Below are positions 35,777-43,830 of a DNA stretch of 64,000 nucleotides, piece by piece (the first letter of the stretch is position 1; every line of letters begins with the position of its first letter). The position numbers and the translations under genes were made by a program. Origin of the DNA: Microvirga lotononidis (GTDB taxonomy: Bacteria > Pseudomonadota > Alphaproteobacteria > Rhizobiales > Beijerinckiaceae); NCBI RefSeq assembly GCF_034627025.1, contig NZ_CP141050.1, positions 620,001 to 684,000 on the forward strand, written 5' to 3'. Under the pieces are notes generated by a model. It did not search any database and was not told the origin of the DNA. It saw only the letters and a program-made list of their open reading frames with translations.

Positions 35777-36226
35777 TTAGGACCAGGCAAAGACATCAGG
35801 GGCGCGGGTGACCATCGAGCTGTCGTCAAGGAAGCGGAGACCGATGCCCTCGACGAACACCTCGTGAACCTGGCCATCCGCTTCCACAAACGGCATGCGG
35901 TCGCCAACGCGCAGGCCCAGGAGCGCTGCTCCCAGGGGTGTGGTCACCGAGATCTCCGCGCCAGGCCAGATCAGGTCTTCGGGATGGGCGAGCAGGTGCG
36001 CACGCGACTTCGCCTCGTCGTCGACGCGGTAGATCACGCGGCAGTTCGTCGAGACGACATCCTCCGGCAGGGCGGCCGGGTGGCAGACCTTGGCGCGACG
36101 CAATTCCTCAAGCAGGAAATTGGCCTTCCGGCGCCCCGGCTTCGGCCGGAACATCGCCGTGAACAGCAATCGGTTGTAGTCGTTGGCCGCGAGGGTGATC
36201 GGGGGGAGCGCGTGTTGCGTGTTCAT
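35777..36226 (-). CDS. rnk: Rnk / GreA-C-domain regulator, paralog 5
   Basis: 149 residues, GAGGAGGC upstream of the ATG. N-terminal PITLAANDYNRLLFTAMFRP, then CRVIYRVDDEAKSRAHLLAH and AEISVTTPLGAALLGLRVGD. A TTGACC box lies just upstream. It starts the trio paralog 5, paralog 4, small membrane protein on the minus strand. Confidence 0.87.
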   Translation of the reverse strand: MNTQHALPPITLAANDYNRLLFTAMFRPKPGRRKANFLLEELRRAKVCHPAALPEDVVSTNCRVIYRVDDEAKSRAHLLAHPEDLIWPGAEISVTTPLGAALLGLRVGDRMPFVEADGQVHEVFVEGIGLRFLDDSSMVTRAPDVFAWS

Positions 36227-36357
36227 AAAGCCTCCTCAAGACGGTCAACTGACGGACGCGCAGACGTGCGCTCCCGCAGGGCAGACGGACGTGGCAAGCC
36301 AACAGGCGCCTGGAAGGCGCATGCGACTGCCTAATGAATGTGTGAGAGAGATTGGAT

Positions 36358-36406
36358 GCCCCGGAGCGCCGGCGACCTGAGCGGGTCAAGCGCCGGCTGC
36401 TGGGGC
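36358..36406 (-). terminator. GC hairpin after micro-ORF 36407-36472
   Basis: GCCCC...GCCGGC / GCCGGC...GGGGC with internal mismatches, starting at the base after the stop codon of the micro-ORF. Confidence 0.45.
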
Positions 36407-36472
36407 TTACATGCCTGCTTGGAGGCGGCCCGCGTGCGCTAAAAACCGAAGAGATTTCACAAGCTTGATCAT
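36407..36472 (-). CDS. Micro-ORF / small RNA gene, 21 codons (family member)
   Basis: 66 bp, beginning MIKLVKSLRF and ending HAGRLQAGM. TTGCAT is exactly 31 nt before the ATG (36504-36509) with TATCTT as -10 after a 16-nt spacer, the best-looking promoter of the family. The end x-A-G-x-L-x-A-G-x follows the shared pattern, with His where others have Arg. A hairpin begins right after the TAA. Confidence 0.5.
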   Translation of the reverse strand: MIKLVKSLRFLAHAGRLQAGM

Positions 36473-36859
36473 GACGCTCTCAAGATAGCCCTCTTGCCTG
36501 CGAATGCAAGCCGTGGCTCCCACCCGTAACGCCGGCGAACGGGGTCGGGGAAACGGAGCCGCTGCCAGCGGCCGGATAGGAGGTCGGAATGTCGGATGCT
36601 CGTTGCATTGCGAGCCCGGAGCCTGCAAGAACGCATCGCCACCAGAGACACACAGGAGCGAGATAGATTGCACCCAGCCTCCATGCCGGACCAGGCTTTG
36701 ACGGATCTCGATAAACCAGCAAGGCACTTTCATTCCGACGCGGAGGTCCTCGATCCGATCAAACACTTGCTTGAACCGAGCGGGGCGTGTTGGCTGCTCG
36801 GCAATGCCGGTCTCCGTCGTCTGATCCTATCCCCTGCCGTCTGAGGGCCGACTGAGACC
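36473..36859. other. Intergenic region
   Basis: Contains the promoter of micro-ORF 36407 on the minus strand. No protein gene that I can support in the rest. Confidence 0.35.
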
Positions 36860-37669
36860 ATGAAACCACCGCTCCGATTGCGGGGCGCGGGTGGGCCGCG
36901 ACGTCCGAACGGCGCCGTCGTCAGCCTGCCTCGCGCCCTGTCGAAGCTCGGATTCTGCTCCCGTACGCAGGCCGAAGCCCTCATCGCAGAAGGACGCGTC
37001 CGTGTTGACGGAAGGATCGTTCGTGATCCGACGACCCGCATCGATCCCGCACGCGCCGGCATCAGGGTCGACGGCGAACGGATTGTGGCCGAGCGCAAGG
37101 TTTACCTGATGCTCAACAAGCCGCGCGGTCTGGTCACGACCCGCGACGATCCGCAGGAGCGGGCGACGGTCTACGACTGCCTGGAAGGCATCGAACTCCC
37201 ATTCGTTGCGCCCGTGGGACGCCTCGACAAGGCGAGCGAGGGCCTGCTGCTCATGACCAACGACACGCGCTGGGCGCAGCGCGTGCTCGATCCCGCGTCG
37301 AACGTCGAGAAGGTCTACCACGTCCAGATCGACAAACTGCCCCATGAGGGGATGCTGGATCAGCTTCAGGCTGGCATGGTGCTCGACGGCGAACGCCTCG
37401 TCGCGAAATCGGCCAGCCTGCTCCGTGCCGGAGCACGCAACGCATGGCTCGAAATTGTTCTCAGCGAGGGCAGGAACCGCCAGATCCGGCGACTGCTCGA
37501 CGCCGTCGGGGCGGACGTGCTCCGCCTCGTGCGGATCGATGTGGGCGGCGTGCGGCTGGGCGATCTGCCCAGGGGTGCGGTCCGGCACCTCACACCCGCC
37601 GAGAAGGCGATGCTGGATGTGCCGGTCCAGACCGCCTCGCGCCAGCCCGGCCATTTCGGAGTTCGGTAA
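36860..37669 (+). CDS. Pseudouridine synthase (RsuA/RluB/RluE/RluF family)
   Basis: 269 residues. S4 RNA-binding domain at about 25-70 (RALSKLGFCSRTQAEALIAE then GRVRVDG), followed by the catalytic domain with the family motif PVGRLDKASEGLLLMTND, in which Asp is the nucleophile, and the C-terminal EGRNRQIRRLLDAVG. It isomerises uridines in rRNA. RsuA, RluB, RluE and RluF cannot be separated by eye. Intact. Confidence 0.9.
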   Translation: MKPPLRLRGAGGPRRPNGAVVSLPRALSKLGFCSRTQAEALIAEGRVRVDGRIVRDPTTRIDPARAGIRVDGERIVAERKVYLMLNKPRGLVTTRDDPQERATVYDCLEGIELPFVAPVGRLDKASEGLLLMTNDTRWAQRVLDPASNVEKVYHVQIDKLPHEGMLDQLQAGMVLDGERLVAKSASLLRAGARNAWLEIVLSEGRNRQIRRLLDAVGADVLRLVRIDVGGVRLGDLPRGAVRHLTPAEKAMLDVPVQTASRQPGHFGVR

Positions 37670-37780
37670 GGAATGCCGCGATCAATCGCCCTTCGCATCG
37701 TGCGTGCTCTTCCCAAATTGCGTGGCGAGCCAATATCCCGGACCAGGAAGGGTCGGAATGGTGTTGTGGACGGCACGACG

Positions 37781-38458
37781 ATGAGACTGTTGTTCCCCGT
37801 CATGGTGTTGGGAGCCTTGCTGATGAGCACACTGTCGGGTCTTGGTTCGTCCGGTTCCCCTTCGCCGCTCAACCAGCAACTCATCGCTGCCGCGGAGCGG
37901 GGGGATTCGGACGGCGTCAGGCGCGCCCTGGGTGAAGGGGCGAGCATGGACGCCCGTGACAGCCGCCAGCGCACGGCCCTCATGGCAGCGGTCCAGAACA
38001 ACCACGTTGCAACCGCGAGAGCCCTGATCGAGGCAGGCGCCGATGTGAACGCGAAGGACGAGATCAACGACTCTCCCTACCTGCTCGCCGGCGCCAGGGG
38101 CTACCTTGAGATCCTCCGCCTGACCCTCGCCCATGGCGCTGATCTCAGGAGCACGAACCGCTATGGCGGCACGGCGCTCATTCCCGCTGCGGAGCGCGGG
38201 CACGTGGAGACGGTCCGCACCCTGATTGAAGCTGGTGTGGATGTCGACCACGTGAACAAGCTGGGTTGGACCGCGTTGCTGGAGGCGATCATCCTCGGGG
38301 ACGGCGGGCCGAAGCATGCTGCAATCGTCCGGCTGCTGCTCGATGCGGGAGCGGATGCCAACCTCGCCGACCGCGACGGGGTCACGCCGTTGCAGCATGC
38401 GCGCCGACGTGGCTACCATGAGATCGAACAACTCCTGACCGCGGCTGGCGCACGCTGA
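37781..38458 (+). CDS. Secreted ankyrin-repeat protein, paralog 1
   Basis: 225 residues from the ATG at 37781. A signal peptide or N-terminal anchor (MRLLFPVMVLGALLMSTLSG) precedes five or six ankyrin repeats (RTALMAAVQNNHVATARALI, TALIPAAERGHVETVRTLIE, VTPLQHARRRGYHEIEQLL). Periplasmic ankyrin proteins of this type are often linked to oxidative-stress defence. It shares the unusual repeat LGWTALLEAIILGDGGPKH with the paralog at 51029. Confidence 0.85.
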   Translation: MRLLFPVMVLGALLMSTLSGLGSSGSPSPLNQQLIAAAERGDSDGVRRALGEGASMDARDSRQRTALMAAVQNNHVATARALIEAGADVNAKDEINDSPYLLAGARGYLEILRLTLAHGADLRSTNRYGGTALIPAAERGHVETVRTLIEAGVDVDHVNKLGWTALLEAIILGDGGPKHAAIVRLLLDAGADANLADRDGVTPLQHARRRGYHEIEQLLTAAGAR

Positions 38459-38481
38459 ACCGAGAGACGAGGAGAAACGAC

Positions 38482-38979
38482 ATGTCCCCAGCTGAGCGTT
38501 TCCTCTGTGAAGCCATTGATCTGGCGCGCGAGAACGTGCGCAAGGGCGGCCGCCCCTTCGGTGCGGTCCTCGTCAAGGACGGCGCCGTTATCGCCACGGG
38601 TGTCAATGAGATCCACACAACCCAAGATCCGACCACCCATGCCGAACTCCAGGCGATCCGCGCCGCAAGCCGGGCGCTCGGCAGCCCGCGCCTCGACGGC
38701 TGCGTCATCTATGCCAGCGGCCATCCCTGTCCGATGTGCCTGTCGGCCATGCATCTCACGGGCATTCGCGAAGTGACCTATGCCTATTCCAATTCCGACG
38801 GCGAGCCGTACGGCCTGTCGACGGCCGCCATCTATGCGGAACTGGCAAAGCCGCTGGCGGAGCAGTCGCTCAAGATCGCCCATGTGCCCGTTCGTTGCGA
38901 GGACGGGGATCTCTACGAGCTGTGGCGCGACGCCGCCTCGGTCTCGCTCGACGGGTCCGGCGCCGGCAGGTCCGCGTAG
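38482..38979 (+). CDS. Nucleoside/guanine deaminase-like protein (CDA fold)
   Basis: 165 residues with the zinc-binding cytidine-deaminase motifs HAELQAIRAASRALG (His and catalytic Glu) and GHPCPMCLSAMHLTG (two Cys). RPFGAVLVKDGAVIATGVNE and the C-terminal region suit the guanine-deaminase/tRNA-adenosine-deaminase branch; the exact substrate is uncertain. GAGGAGAAACG precedes the ATG. Its last 67 nt overlap the convergent DUF488 gene. Confidence 0.85.
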   Translation: MSPAERFLCEAIDLARENVRKGGRPFGAVLVKDGAVIATGVNEIHTTQDPTTHAELQAIRAASRALGSPRLDGCVIYASGHPCPMCLSAMHLTGIREVTYAYSNSDGEPYGLSTAAIYAELAKPLAEQSLKIAHVPVRCEDGDLYELWRDAASVSLDGSGAGRSA

Positions 38980-39494
38980 ACAATCCCGTCAGCGGTCCAA
39001 CGGGCTGCGGGCGTCATCGACGCTGGCCCGATGTTGGCAGGTCCAAGGATGTGGAACACCATATGGCCGGAGGCGAGCAGGTAGTCGGCGATGATCCGGC
39101 GGTGGCAGCGCCACCACACCGCCTCGGCGCACACGATCGCCGTGATGTTCTCGCTGCCGAGGACGGTCAGGTGGCCAAGCCCCTCCCGGAACCGGTCCGT
39201 CAAGGCGTAGTCGGCATTGTTCCGGAAGCTCGTGTTCTCCCAGTACGTGTTGGGTGAGGGAACAGCTAGGCGCTGCCTGCCGCGCAGGCCGCCGAGTTCG
39301 GCGATGTGCTCGTACCCAATCTGGTAGTCTGCAAGGCTCTCGGGTAGGGCGTCGCGGTTGAACTGCGGGTTCGTCCGGGAGCGCGGAACGGTCCGGACAT
39401 CCACCACGAGGCCGACCTTCGCCTCACGGAGGATGTCCGCGAATTCCGGAATGGTGCGGGTGGAATGCCCGATAGTGTAGAACGGGTTAGCCAT
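38913..39494 (-). CDS. DUF488 family protein, paralog 1
   Basis: 193 residues. Typical DUF488 start FYTIGHSTRTIPEFADILRE and VVDVRTVPRSRTNPQFN, with the later conserved Cys/Glu region VCAEAVWWRCHRRIIADYL. The fold is thought to be related to nucleic-acid or nucleotide chemistry but no activity is established. The 3' end overlaps the deaminase gene head to tail, which is unusual in length (67 nt). A more distant DUF488 protein is at 46453. Confidence 0.85.
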   Translation of the reverse strand: MANPFYTIGHSTRTIPEFADILREAKVGLVVDVRTVPRSRTNPQFNRDALPESLADYQIGYEHIAELGGLRGRQRLAVPSPNTYWENTSFRNNADYALTDRFREGLGHLTVLGSENITAIVCAEAVWWRCHRRIIADYLLASGHMVFHILGPANIGPASMTPAARWTADGIVYADLPAPDPSSETEAASRHSS

Positions 39495-39501
39495 TGCCGG
39501 G

Positions 39502-39942
39502 TCAATGCGGGCTTGGTGGTACGGTTTCCTCCGCCAACTTCTTCTTCAGGCCTCTGATCTCCTCGAAGCGGCTGGTCACGTCGCGCATGACGGCGGCGAG
39601 GCCCTGCATTCGGCCCTGCTCGTCCTTGAGCGGCACGATGGTGAATTCCAGCGAGATGCGTTGTCCGTTTTTGCGGACGCCCGGCACTGACAGAAGGTCG
39701 CCCGCGCCGTAATGACTCTCGCCGGTTGCCATGACATGGCGAAATCCCTCCCAGTGACGAGCACGGAGGCGCTCCGGGATGATCAGGTCCAGCGACTGCC
39801 CGAGCGCCTCGTCCGCGCGATGGCCGAAGATCCGCTCGGCCCCAGGGTTCCACACCTGAATGATCCCGTCGCGGTCCGTCGCCACCACGGCGTCGGCGGC
39901 AGCCGCGAGGATCGCGTCCGCCGCAAGCCGGCTCAGATCTAT
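39502..39942 (-). CDS. PAS-domain sensor protein
   Basis: Stand-alone PAS domain: VVATDRDGIIQVWNPGAERI, FGHRADEALGQSLDLIIPER and RKNGQRISLEFTIVPLKDEQ, ending in a short coiled tail (VTSRFEEIRGLKKKLAEE). The natural N-terminus (DLSRLAADAILAAAADAV) is in frame from an ATA codon at 39942, 4 nt after GGAGGAGG; no ATG/GTG precedes it except the internal GTGs at 39888-39891. Either ATA (or CTG at 39936) is used or the ATG was mutated. Confidence 0.75.
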   Translation of the reverse strand: MDLSRLAADAILAAAADAVVATDRDGIIQVWNPGAERIFGHRADEALGQSLDLIIPERLRARHWEGFRHVMATGESHYGAGDLLSVPGVRKNGQRISLEFTIVPLKDEQGRMQGLAAVMRDVTSRFEEIRGLKKKLAEETVPPSPH

Positions 39943-39982
39943 TTATCCTCCTCCCGTACACTGGGCATGACGAGCCACGGGA

Positions 39983-40459
39983 TCAGGCTCCCTGATCCGA
40001 CACCCCCACCCGATGGCGGTAGACCATCTCCCACCCCCGCCAGCCAGTGTAGAGCAGGAGGAGAACGACGACGAGCGAGATGAGAAGTCCCATGGGCAGC
40101 ACGGCGGCATCGCCGGCCTCGTAGCGGCGATACCAGTTCCACAAGGACAGGAGGACCACAACGACGTTGCCGAGCATGTGGTGCCAGGCCGCCGACAGGC
40201 TTCGGATCCGCCGGTCGCCCAGGAAGTCGGTCAGGCCGGCAAGGGCCGCCAGGGCCGCCATGACGAGCGCTGCACCCAGGAGATACAGCGAGGCCGTGCT
40301 CCAGGCGCTGTTGCCTGTGTTCCAGAACAGCAGGTCACACACGAGGGTGGATACGAGAAAGGCGACTGGGAAGGGGATCAGCATCGGGTGCAGCGGATGT
40401 CCGGCGATCTGCGCCGTGCTTTGGGGATTGCGGTCTCGTACAGGGTTCTCGGCTCGCAT
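39983..40459 (-). CDS. DUF2231 membrane protein
   Basis: 158 residues, four hydrophobic helices. The family signature is the opening GHPLHPMLIPFPVAFLVSTL; later LAGLTDFLGDRRIRSLSAAW and HHMLGNVVVVLLSLWNW. Family members are predicted inner-membrane proteins, some binding heme or copper through the conserved His residues. GGAGAACGCC precedes the ATG. Confidence 0.85.
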   Translation of the reverse strand: MRAENPVRDRNPQSTAQIAGHPLHPMLIPFPVAFLVSTLVCDLLFWNTGNSAWSTASLYLLGAALVMAALAALAGLTDFLGDRRIRSLSAAWHHMLGNVVVVLLSLWNWYRRYEAGDAAVLPMGLLISLVVVLLLLYTGWRGWEMVYRHRVGVSDQGA

Positions 40460-40600
40460 GGCGTTCTCCTCGTTCAGCAGGAATATCGGCAGTGAATTTG
40501 TCCCTCGTCATGGTGTCTCGGCCCCTTTGGATGGGGGTTCGCAGGGATTGGCGCGGCGCTGGTCCCGTCCGATACCCATCAGGTTTCTGCCTTGGCACAG

Positions 40601-41311
40601 TCATTCTTCACTGGGCTCCGACAAGCCGAGCCGTTCCAACACGGTTTCCGTGATCCGGGCGCAGCGGGGGCCTGCGCACGGGAAGACATCGCTCACGGCG
40701 GAGGACAGGGTTCTGTCGAGAGATTGCCGCAGAAGACGCCGGGCGCGGTGCAGCCTCGTCTTCACCGTCTCGGGCCGCAAGCCCAGATGGGAGGCGGTCT
40801 CCTCGATGCTCATCTCCTCGATGTCCCGGAGGACAAAGACGATGCGGAAGGATTCGGGCAGTTCGTCCACGGCGCGTTCGAGCAGACGCCGCACCTCAGC
40901 CCGAGCGGCGGCGGCTTCCGGATCGCTGTCCTGGCGAGCCGACGGCAGATAGATCACGCGGGCTTCCCCCTGGTCGTTGATGGCATCGATGTCCTTCAAT
41001 CCAACGGTGATGCGCCGACGTCGGAGTCGTCCGAGCGCCTCATTCAGCGCAATGCGCGTGAGCCAGGTCGAGAGCTGCGCCTCGCCGCGGAAGCCGTCGA
41101 GATGGGTGAAGGCGCGAACGTAGGTCTCCTGAACCACGTCCTCCGCCTCGGCATCATCGTGCAGGACGCCGCGGGCCACGCGGAACAGGCGGCGGTTGTG
41201 CCTCTGCATAATGAGTCGGACCGCAGCCCCGTCCCGGCTTCGGGCCAACGCCACGAGTGCCCCATCATCAAGCCCGTCCAACCGTGTTGCCGCGACCGTT
41301 GCCGTCTGCAT
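40601..41311 (-). CDS. ECF RNA polymerase sigma factor
   Basis: 236 residues from the ATG at 41311, chosen for CAGGAG 7-8 nt upstream. Region 2: RLIMQRHNRRLFRVARGVLH and EDVVQETYVRAFTHLDGF; region 4: ELPESFRIVFVLRDIEEMSI and EETASHLGLRPETVKTRLHR. A C-terminal extension has PCAGPRC. No anti-sigma factor gene is adjacent; the membrane protein at 41396 is a candidate partner only by position. Its own upstream region carries GGAACCTT-N13-CATCTAATAG, the same motif found before two neighbouring operons, which points to autoregulation. Confidence 0.9.
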   Translation of the reverse strand: MQTATVAATRLDGLDDGALVALARSRDGAAVRLIMQRHNRRLFRVARGVLHDDAEAEDVVQETYVRAFTHLDGFRGEAQLSTWLTRIALNEALGRLRRRRITVGLKDIDAINDQGEARVIYLPSARQDSDPEAAAARAEVRRLLERAVDELPESFRIVFVLRDIEEMSIEETASHLGLRPETVKTRLHRARRLLRQSLDRTLSSAVSDVFPCAGPRCARITETVLERLGLSEPSEE

Positions 41312-41331
41312 GGCCAAGCTCCTGTTGCTGC

Positions 41332-41362
41332 CTATTAGATGGAACATCCGGACAAAGGTTCC
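41332..41362 (-). promoter_or_regulatory. Putative ECF promoter of the sigma gene
   Basis: GGAACCTT - 13 nt - CATCTAATAG, about 20 nt before the sigma-factor start. Same motif and exact spacing as at 43779-43809 and 44824-44854. Confidence 0.65.
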
Positions 41363-41395
41363 CGGAGCGGACCAAGGACGGAAAGGGAAACCTTG

Positions 41396-41944
41396 TCAGT
41401 GCGGAGGGTGCCCGGATGGTGGGAGCGGCCGAAGCATCCGCGTCTGGGCGACCACCTCCGGACCGGTGGACTGGAATGTGGAGCCTGATCCGTGCTCCAG
41501 GCTGACATGGAGATGACGGTGGATGAGGGGGAATACCACCCCCATCGCCAGCCCCCAGAGCAGTTGAGCCAACAGCAGCCCAGCGGCGGGATAGCCGTGC
41601 AGGATCGGTTGGTCCGGCAGCCATTGCAGCAGCGGAACCGGTCCAAGCATCCAGAGGACAAAGCCGAACGCCATCCCGAAGAGCCAGCCGCCGCGAGGGT
41701 CATTGGCCGCGCGCTGGAACAGCCAGCCGTACAGGATGCCGCCGAGAAGCATCAGGCCCACATAGGCAAGACCGGCAGCAAACACGGACGCGCCAGCTGC
41801 CCGAGCTGGCGCATCCAGCGCCTGGAACCCGATGAGGACCGCCAGGGCCGGGGCCGCTGCCAACATGCCTGCGATGGCGCCCGCCAGAAGCGGCCGTTGG
41901 GTTGGGCCGGCATCGAGGCCGTGGGCCCGCAGCATCCTAAGCAT
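41396..41944 (-). CDS. Hypothetical membrane protein, 182 aa
   Basis: Four or five hydrophobic helices (GAIAGMLAAAPALAVLIGFQ, AAGLAYVGLMLLGGILYGWL, GWLFGMAFGFVLWMLG). The fold reminds of DUF6789-like four-helix proteins and of the N-terminal part of the glycosidase fusion upstream. It overlaps that gene's end by 8 nt, so both are in one operon with the ECF motif at 43779. Function unknown. Confidence 0.7.
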   Translation of the reverse strand: MLRMLRAHGLDAGPTQRPLLAGAIAGMLAAAPALAVLIGFQALDAPARAAGASVFAAGLAYVGLMLLGGILYGWLFQRAANDPRGGWLFGMAFGFVLWMLGPVPLLQWLPDQPILHGYPAAGLLLAQLLWGLAMGVVFPLIHRHLHVSLEHGSGSTFQSTGPEVVAQTRMLRPLPPSGHPPH

Positions 41945-43739
41945 GGAGTCTCCTCACCTTTTGCGCTGCGATCTTTGACGCTTCGTCCAGCACCGCCTCG
42001 ATGGATGGCGCCTCGTTGAGGTCGGCCCCGAAGAGACGCACGAGATGCTGGTAGGCGAGGCCAACCGTTCGCGGATCGCGGTTGAGGTCGAACAGGCCGA
42101 CCGGATTGACGTTGCCGAGCGGCTCCCGCAGGGCGATGTCCCAGTCGACCTGATCGGTGAGCGAGTACCAGGTAAAGCCAACGACCGGTACGCCTGCTTG
42201 GCGGATCAGCTGCACGTTGTGCCACTGGCGCCAGAGCCAGCGCGGCCCGTCGCGGGCGTCCATGCGATTGGTCTCGGTGTGCATCATCGGCCGCCGGTAG
42301 CGCTCATAGTACTGGCCGGCAATGGCGTACCAGCCGAACAGCTCACCCAGCGTCTGCGCGCGGCCGGTGCTGTTAATGAGCTTCTCGTTCCACTCGTAAT
42401 AGTCGACACCGAGGATTGAACGGCTGCGCACGTCCTGCTGCATGAACCAGGCATATTCCTCCGCTGGCATGCCGTGCTGGAGGAGGTAGGCGCGCGTGTC
42501 CTCGTGCACGGGATGCGCGTACAGCAGGTCGAGCGGCAGGAAGCGCCGTTCGTTCTCGAACGCAGCGATGCGGCGGATCTCGGGATCGGGGCAACAGGCC
42601 TGGTAGAACTCGCCGCTCTCGCTGTTGACAAAGATGGCATCGGGGCGTTCTTCCGCAATCGCCTGCATCATCAGCACGCTGGCTCTTGCCAGATGGCGCA
42701 CCGCCGTGACGAAGGCGCGCTCGTCCCGGCGCTGCTCGTTCCACAATCCTTCGAGGGCGCTGAGTTTGGCGCAGACATACATCTCATTCACGGGCGTGTA
42801 GAGCTTCACCCACGGATAGCGCCGGGCGAACGCCCGGGCATAGTCGGCCAGCGCCTGCGGCACCTCCGGGTTCTGGAAGTTCTGCAGCCAGCCCGGCAGT
42901 CCGAAGTGGCACAGGTCCATGATCGGCACGATGCCGAGCCGCTGCATCTCGGCGGCGACCTCGTCCAGGAAATTCCAATCACATTGGCCGGGGCCGCGAT
43001 GGATGAGGTGCAGGGGAGGACCGTAGCGCAGGTAGCGCAGGCCGAGATCCCGCACGAGGTGAAAGTCGGTGCGCCAGTGGTGATAGTGGCCGCAAGCCGC
43101 CATCTGGTCCATGCGCCACCGACCGCCCTCCAGGGTGGGATAGCTGCACTCGATCCCGGTGGCGAACATGAACCGGTGATCGGTGGGCTCGGCAGCCGAG
43201 CTGACCGGTGGTCGTGCTCCGATGGCCCGTCGGTTCAGGCGCGGTGCCCTATTTGCCCGGTAGCCGACAGGGCGGGTGTAGAGCAGGCCCAGCACGGTGC
43301 CCCAGATCAGGTGGCCAGTGGCAATGGAGAGCGGCTCGTGCGCCCCGCCGCTCAACCCGAACAGCCCTGAGGAGGGAAACTGGCCGCTCTGGACGAGCGG
43401 GTGCATGAGGTCGAACTGCGGATGCATGATGAAGATCGCCAGTGGCATCGGTACGAAGGCGAACACCATGCCCTGCAGGGCTGGAGGCAGCGGCAGGACG
43501 GACCAGAAGAAGTAGGCGTAGAAGACAGCCCAAATGGCGCCGACCAGCAGGTGGATTGCCATGCCGGCCAGCCAGGCTTCCCATGCCGGCGCATGGGGGA
43601 GGACCAAGGTCCCGAGCGTCATGACAAGATCAAAGAACGGCACGCCGGCCCAAATCAGCAGCCGGGCAACGACTTCCCATGTCATGGCGCCCGCCATGCC
43701 GGCGAGAACCGCCTTCGCGTAGGCAACCGAGCGGATCAT
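41937..43739 (-). CDS. Membrane domain fused to GH1-like beta-glucosidase
   Basis: 600 residues from the ATG at 43739. Residues 1-160 form four membrane helices (AKAVLAGMAGAMTWEVVARL, HLLVGAIWAVFYAYFFW, GMVFAFVPMPLAIFIM, GHLIWGTVLGLLYTRPVG). The rest is a TIM-barrel glycosidase of the COG2723 type: YTPVNEMYVCAKLSALEGLW carries the acid/base Glu and MMHTETNRMDARDG the nucleophile Glu. Both catalytic residues are present. The fusion would tether the enzyme to the inner membrane; its side and substrate are unknown. Confidence 0.85.
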   Translation of the reverse strand: MIRSVAYAKAVLAGMAGAMTWEVVARLLIWAGVPFFDLVMTLGTLVLPHAPAWEAWLAGMAIHLLVGAIWAVFYAYFFWSVLPLPPALQGMVFAFVPMPLAIFIMHPQFDLMHPLVQSGQFPSSGLFGLSGGAHEPLSIATGHLIWGTVLGLLYTRPVGYRANRAPRLNRRAIGARPPVSSAAEPTDHRFMFATGIECSYPTLEGGRWRMDQMAACGHYHHWRTDFHLVRDLGLRYLRYGPPLHLIHRGPGQCDWNFLDEVAAEMQRLGIVPIMDLCHFGLPGWLQNFQNPEVPQALADYARAFARRYPWVKLYTPVNEMYVCAKLSALEGLWNEQRRDERAFVTAVRHLARASVLMMQAIAEERPDAIFVNSESGEFYQACCPDPEIRRIAAFENERRFLPLDLLYAHPVHEDTRAYLLQHGMPAEEYAWFMQQDVRSRSILGVDYYEWNEKLINSTGRAQTLGELFGWYAIAGQYYERYRRPMMHTETNRMDARDGPRWLWRQWHNVQLIRQAGVPVVGFTWYSLTDQVDWDIALREPLGNVNPVGLFDLNRDPRTVGLAYQHLVRLFGADLNEAPSIEAVLDEASKIAAQKVRRLHA

Positions 43740-43778
43740 GGCGCCCTCATCTGCGTCCGGCAGGGCCACGGTGGCTGA

Positions 43779-43809
43779 TTATTGGATGAGCGGGAGCCCG
43801 GAAGGTTCC
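43779..43809 (-). promoter_or_regulatory. Putative ECF promoter of the glycosidase operon
   Basis: GGAACCTT - 13 nt - CATCCAATAA, about 40 nt before the glycosidase start. Confidence 0.65.
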
Positions 43810-43830
43810 CGCCGTTGTCGGAACCGGCCC

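Noticed and set aside
40335-40604. Possible further micro-ORF family member upstream of DUF2231 (ending near YRTGPAP)
   Set aside because: No stop codon or hairpin at the expected place and no TTGACA at 31 nt; similarity is limited to a few residues.
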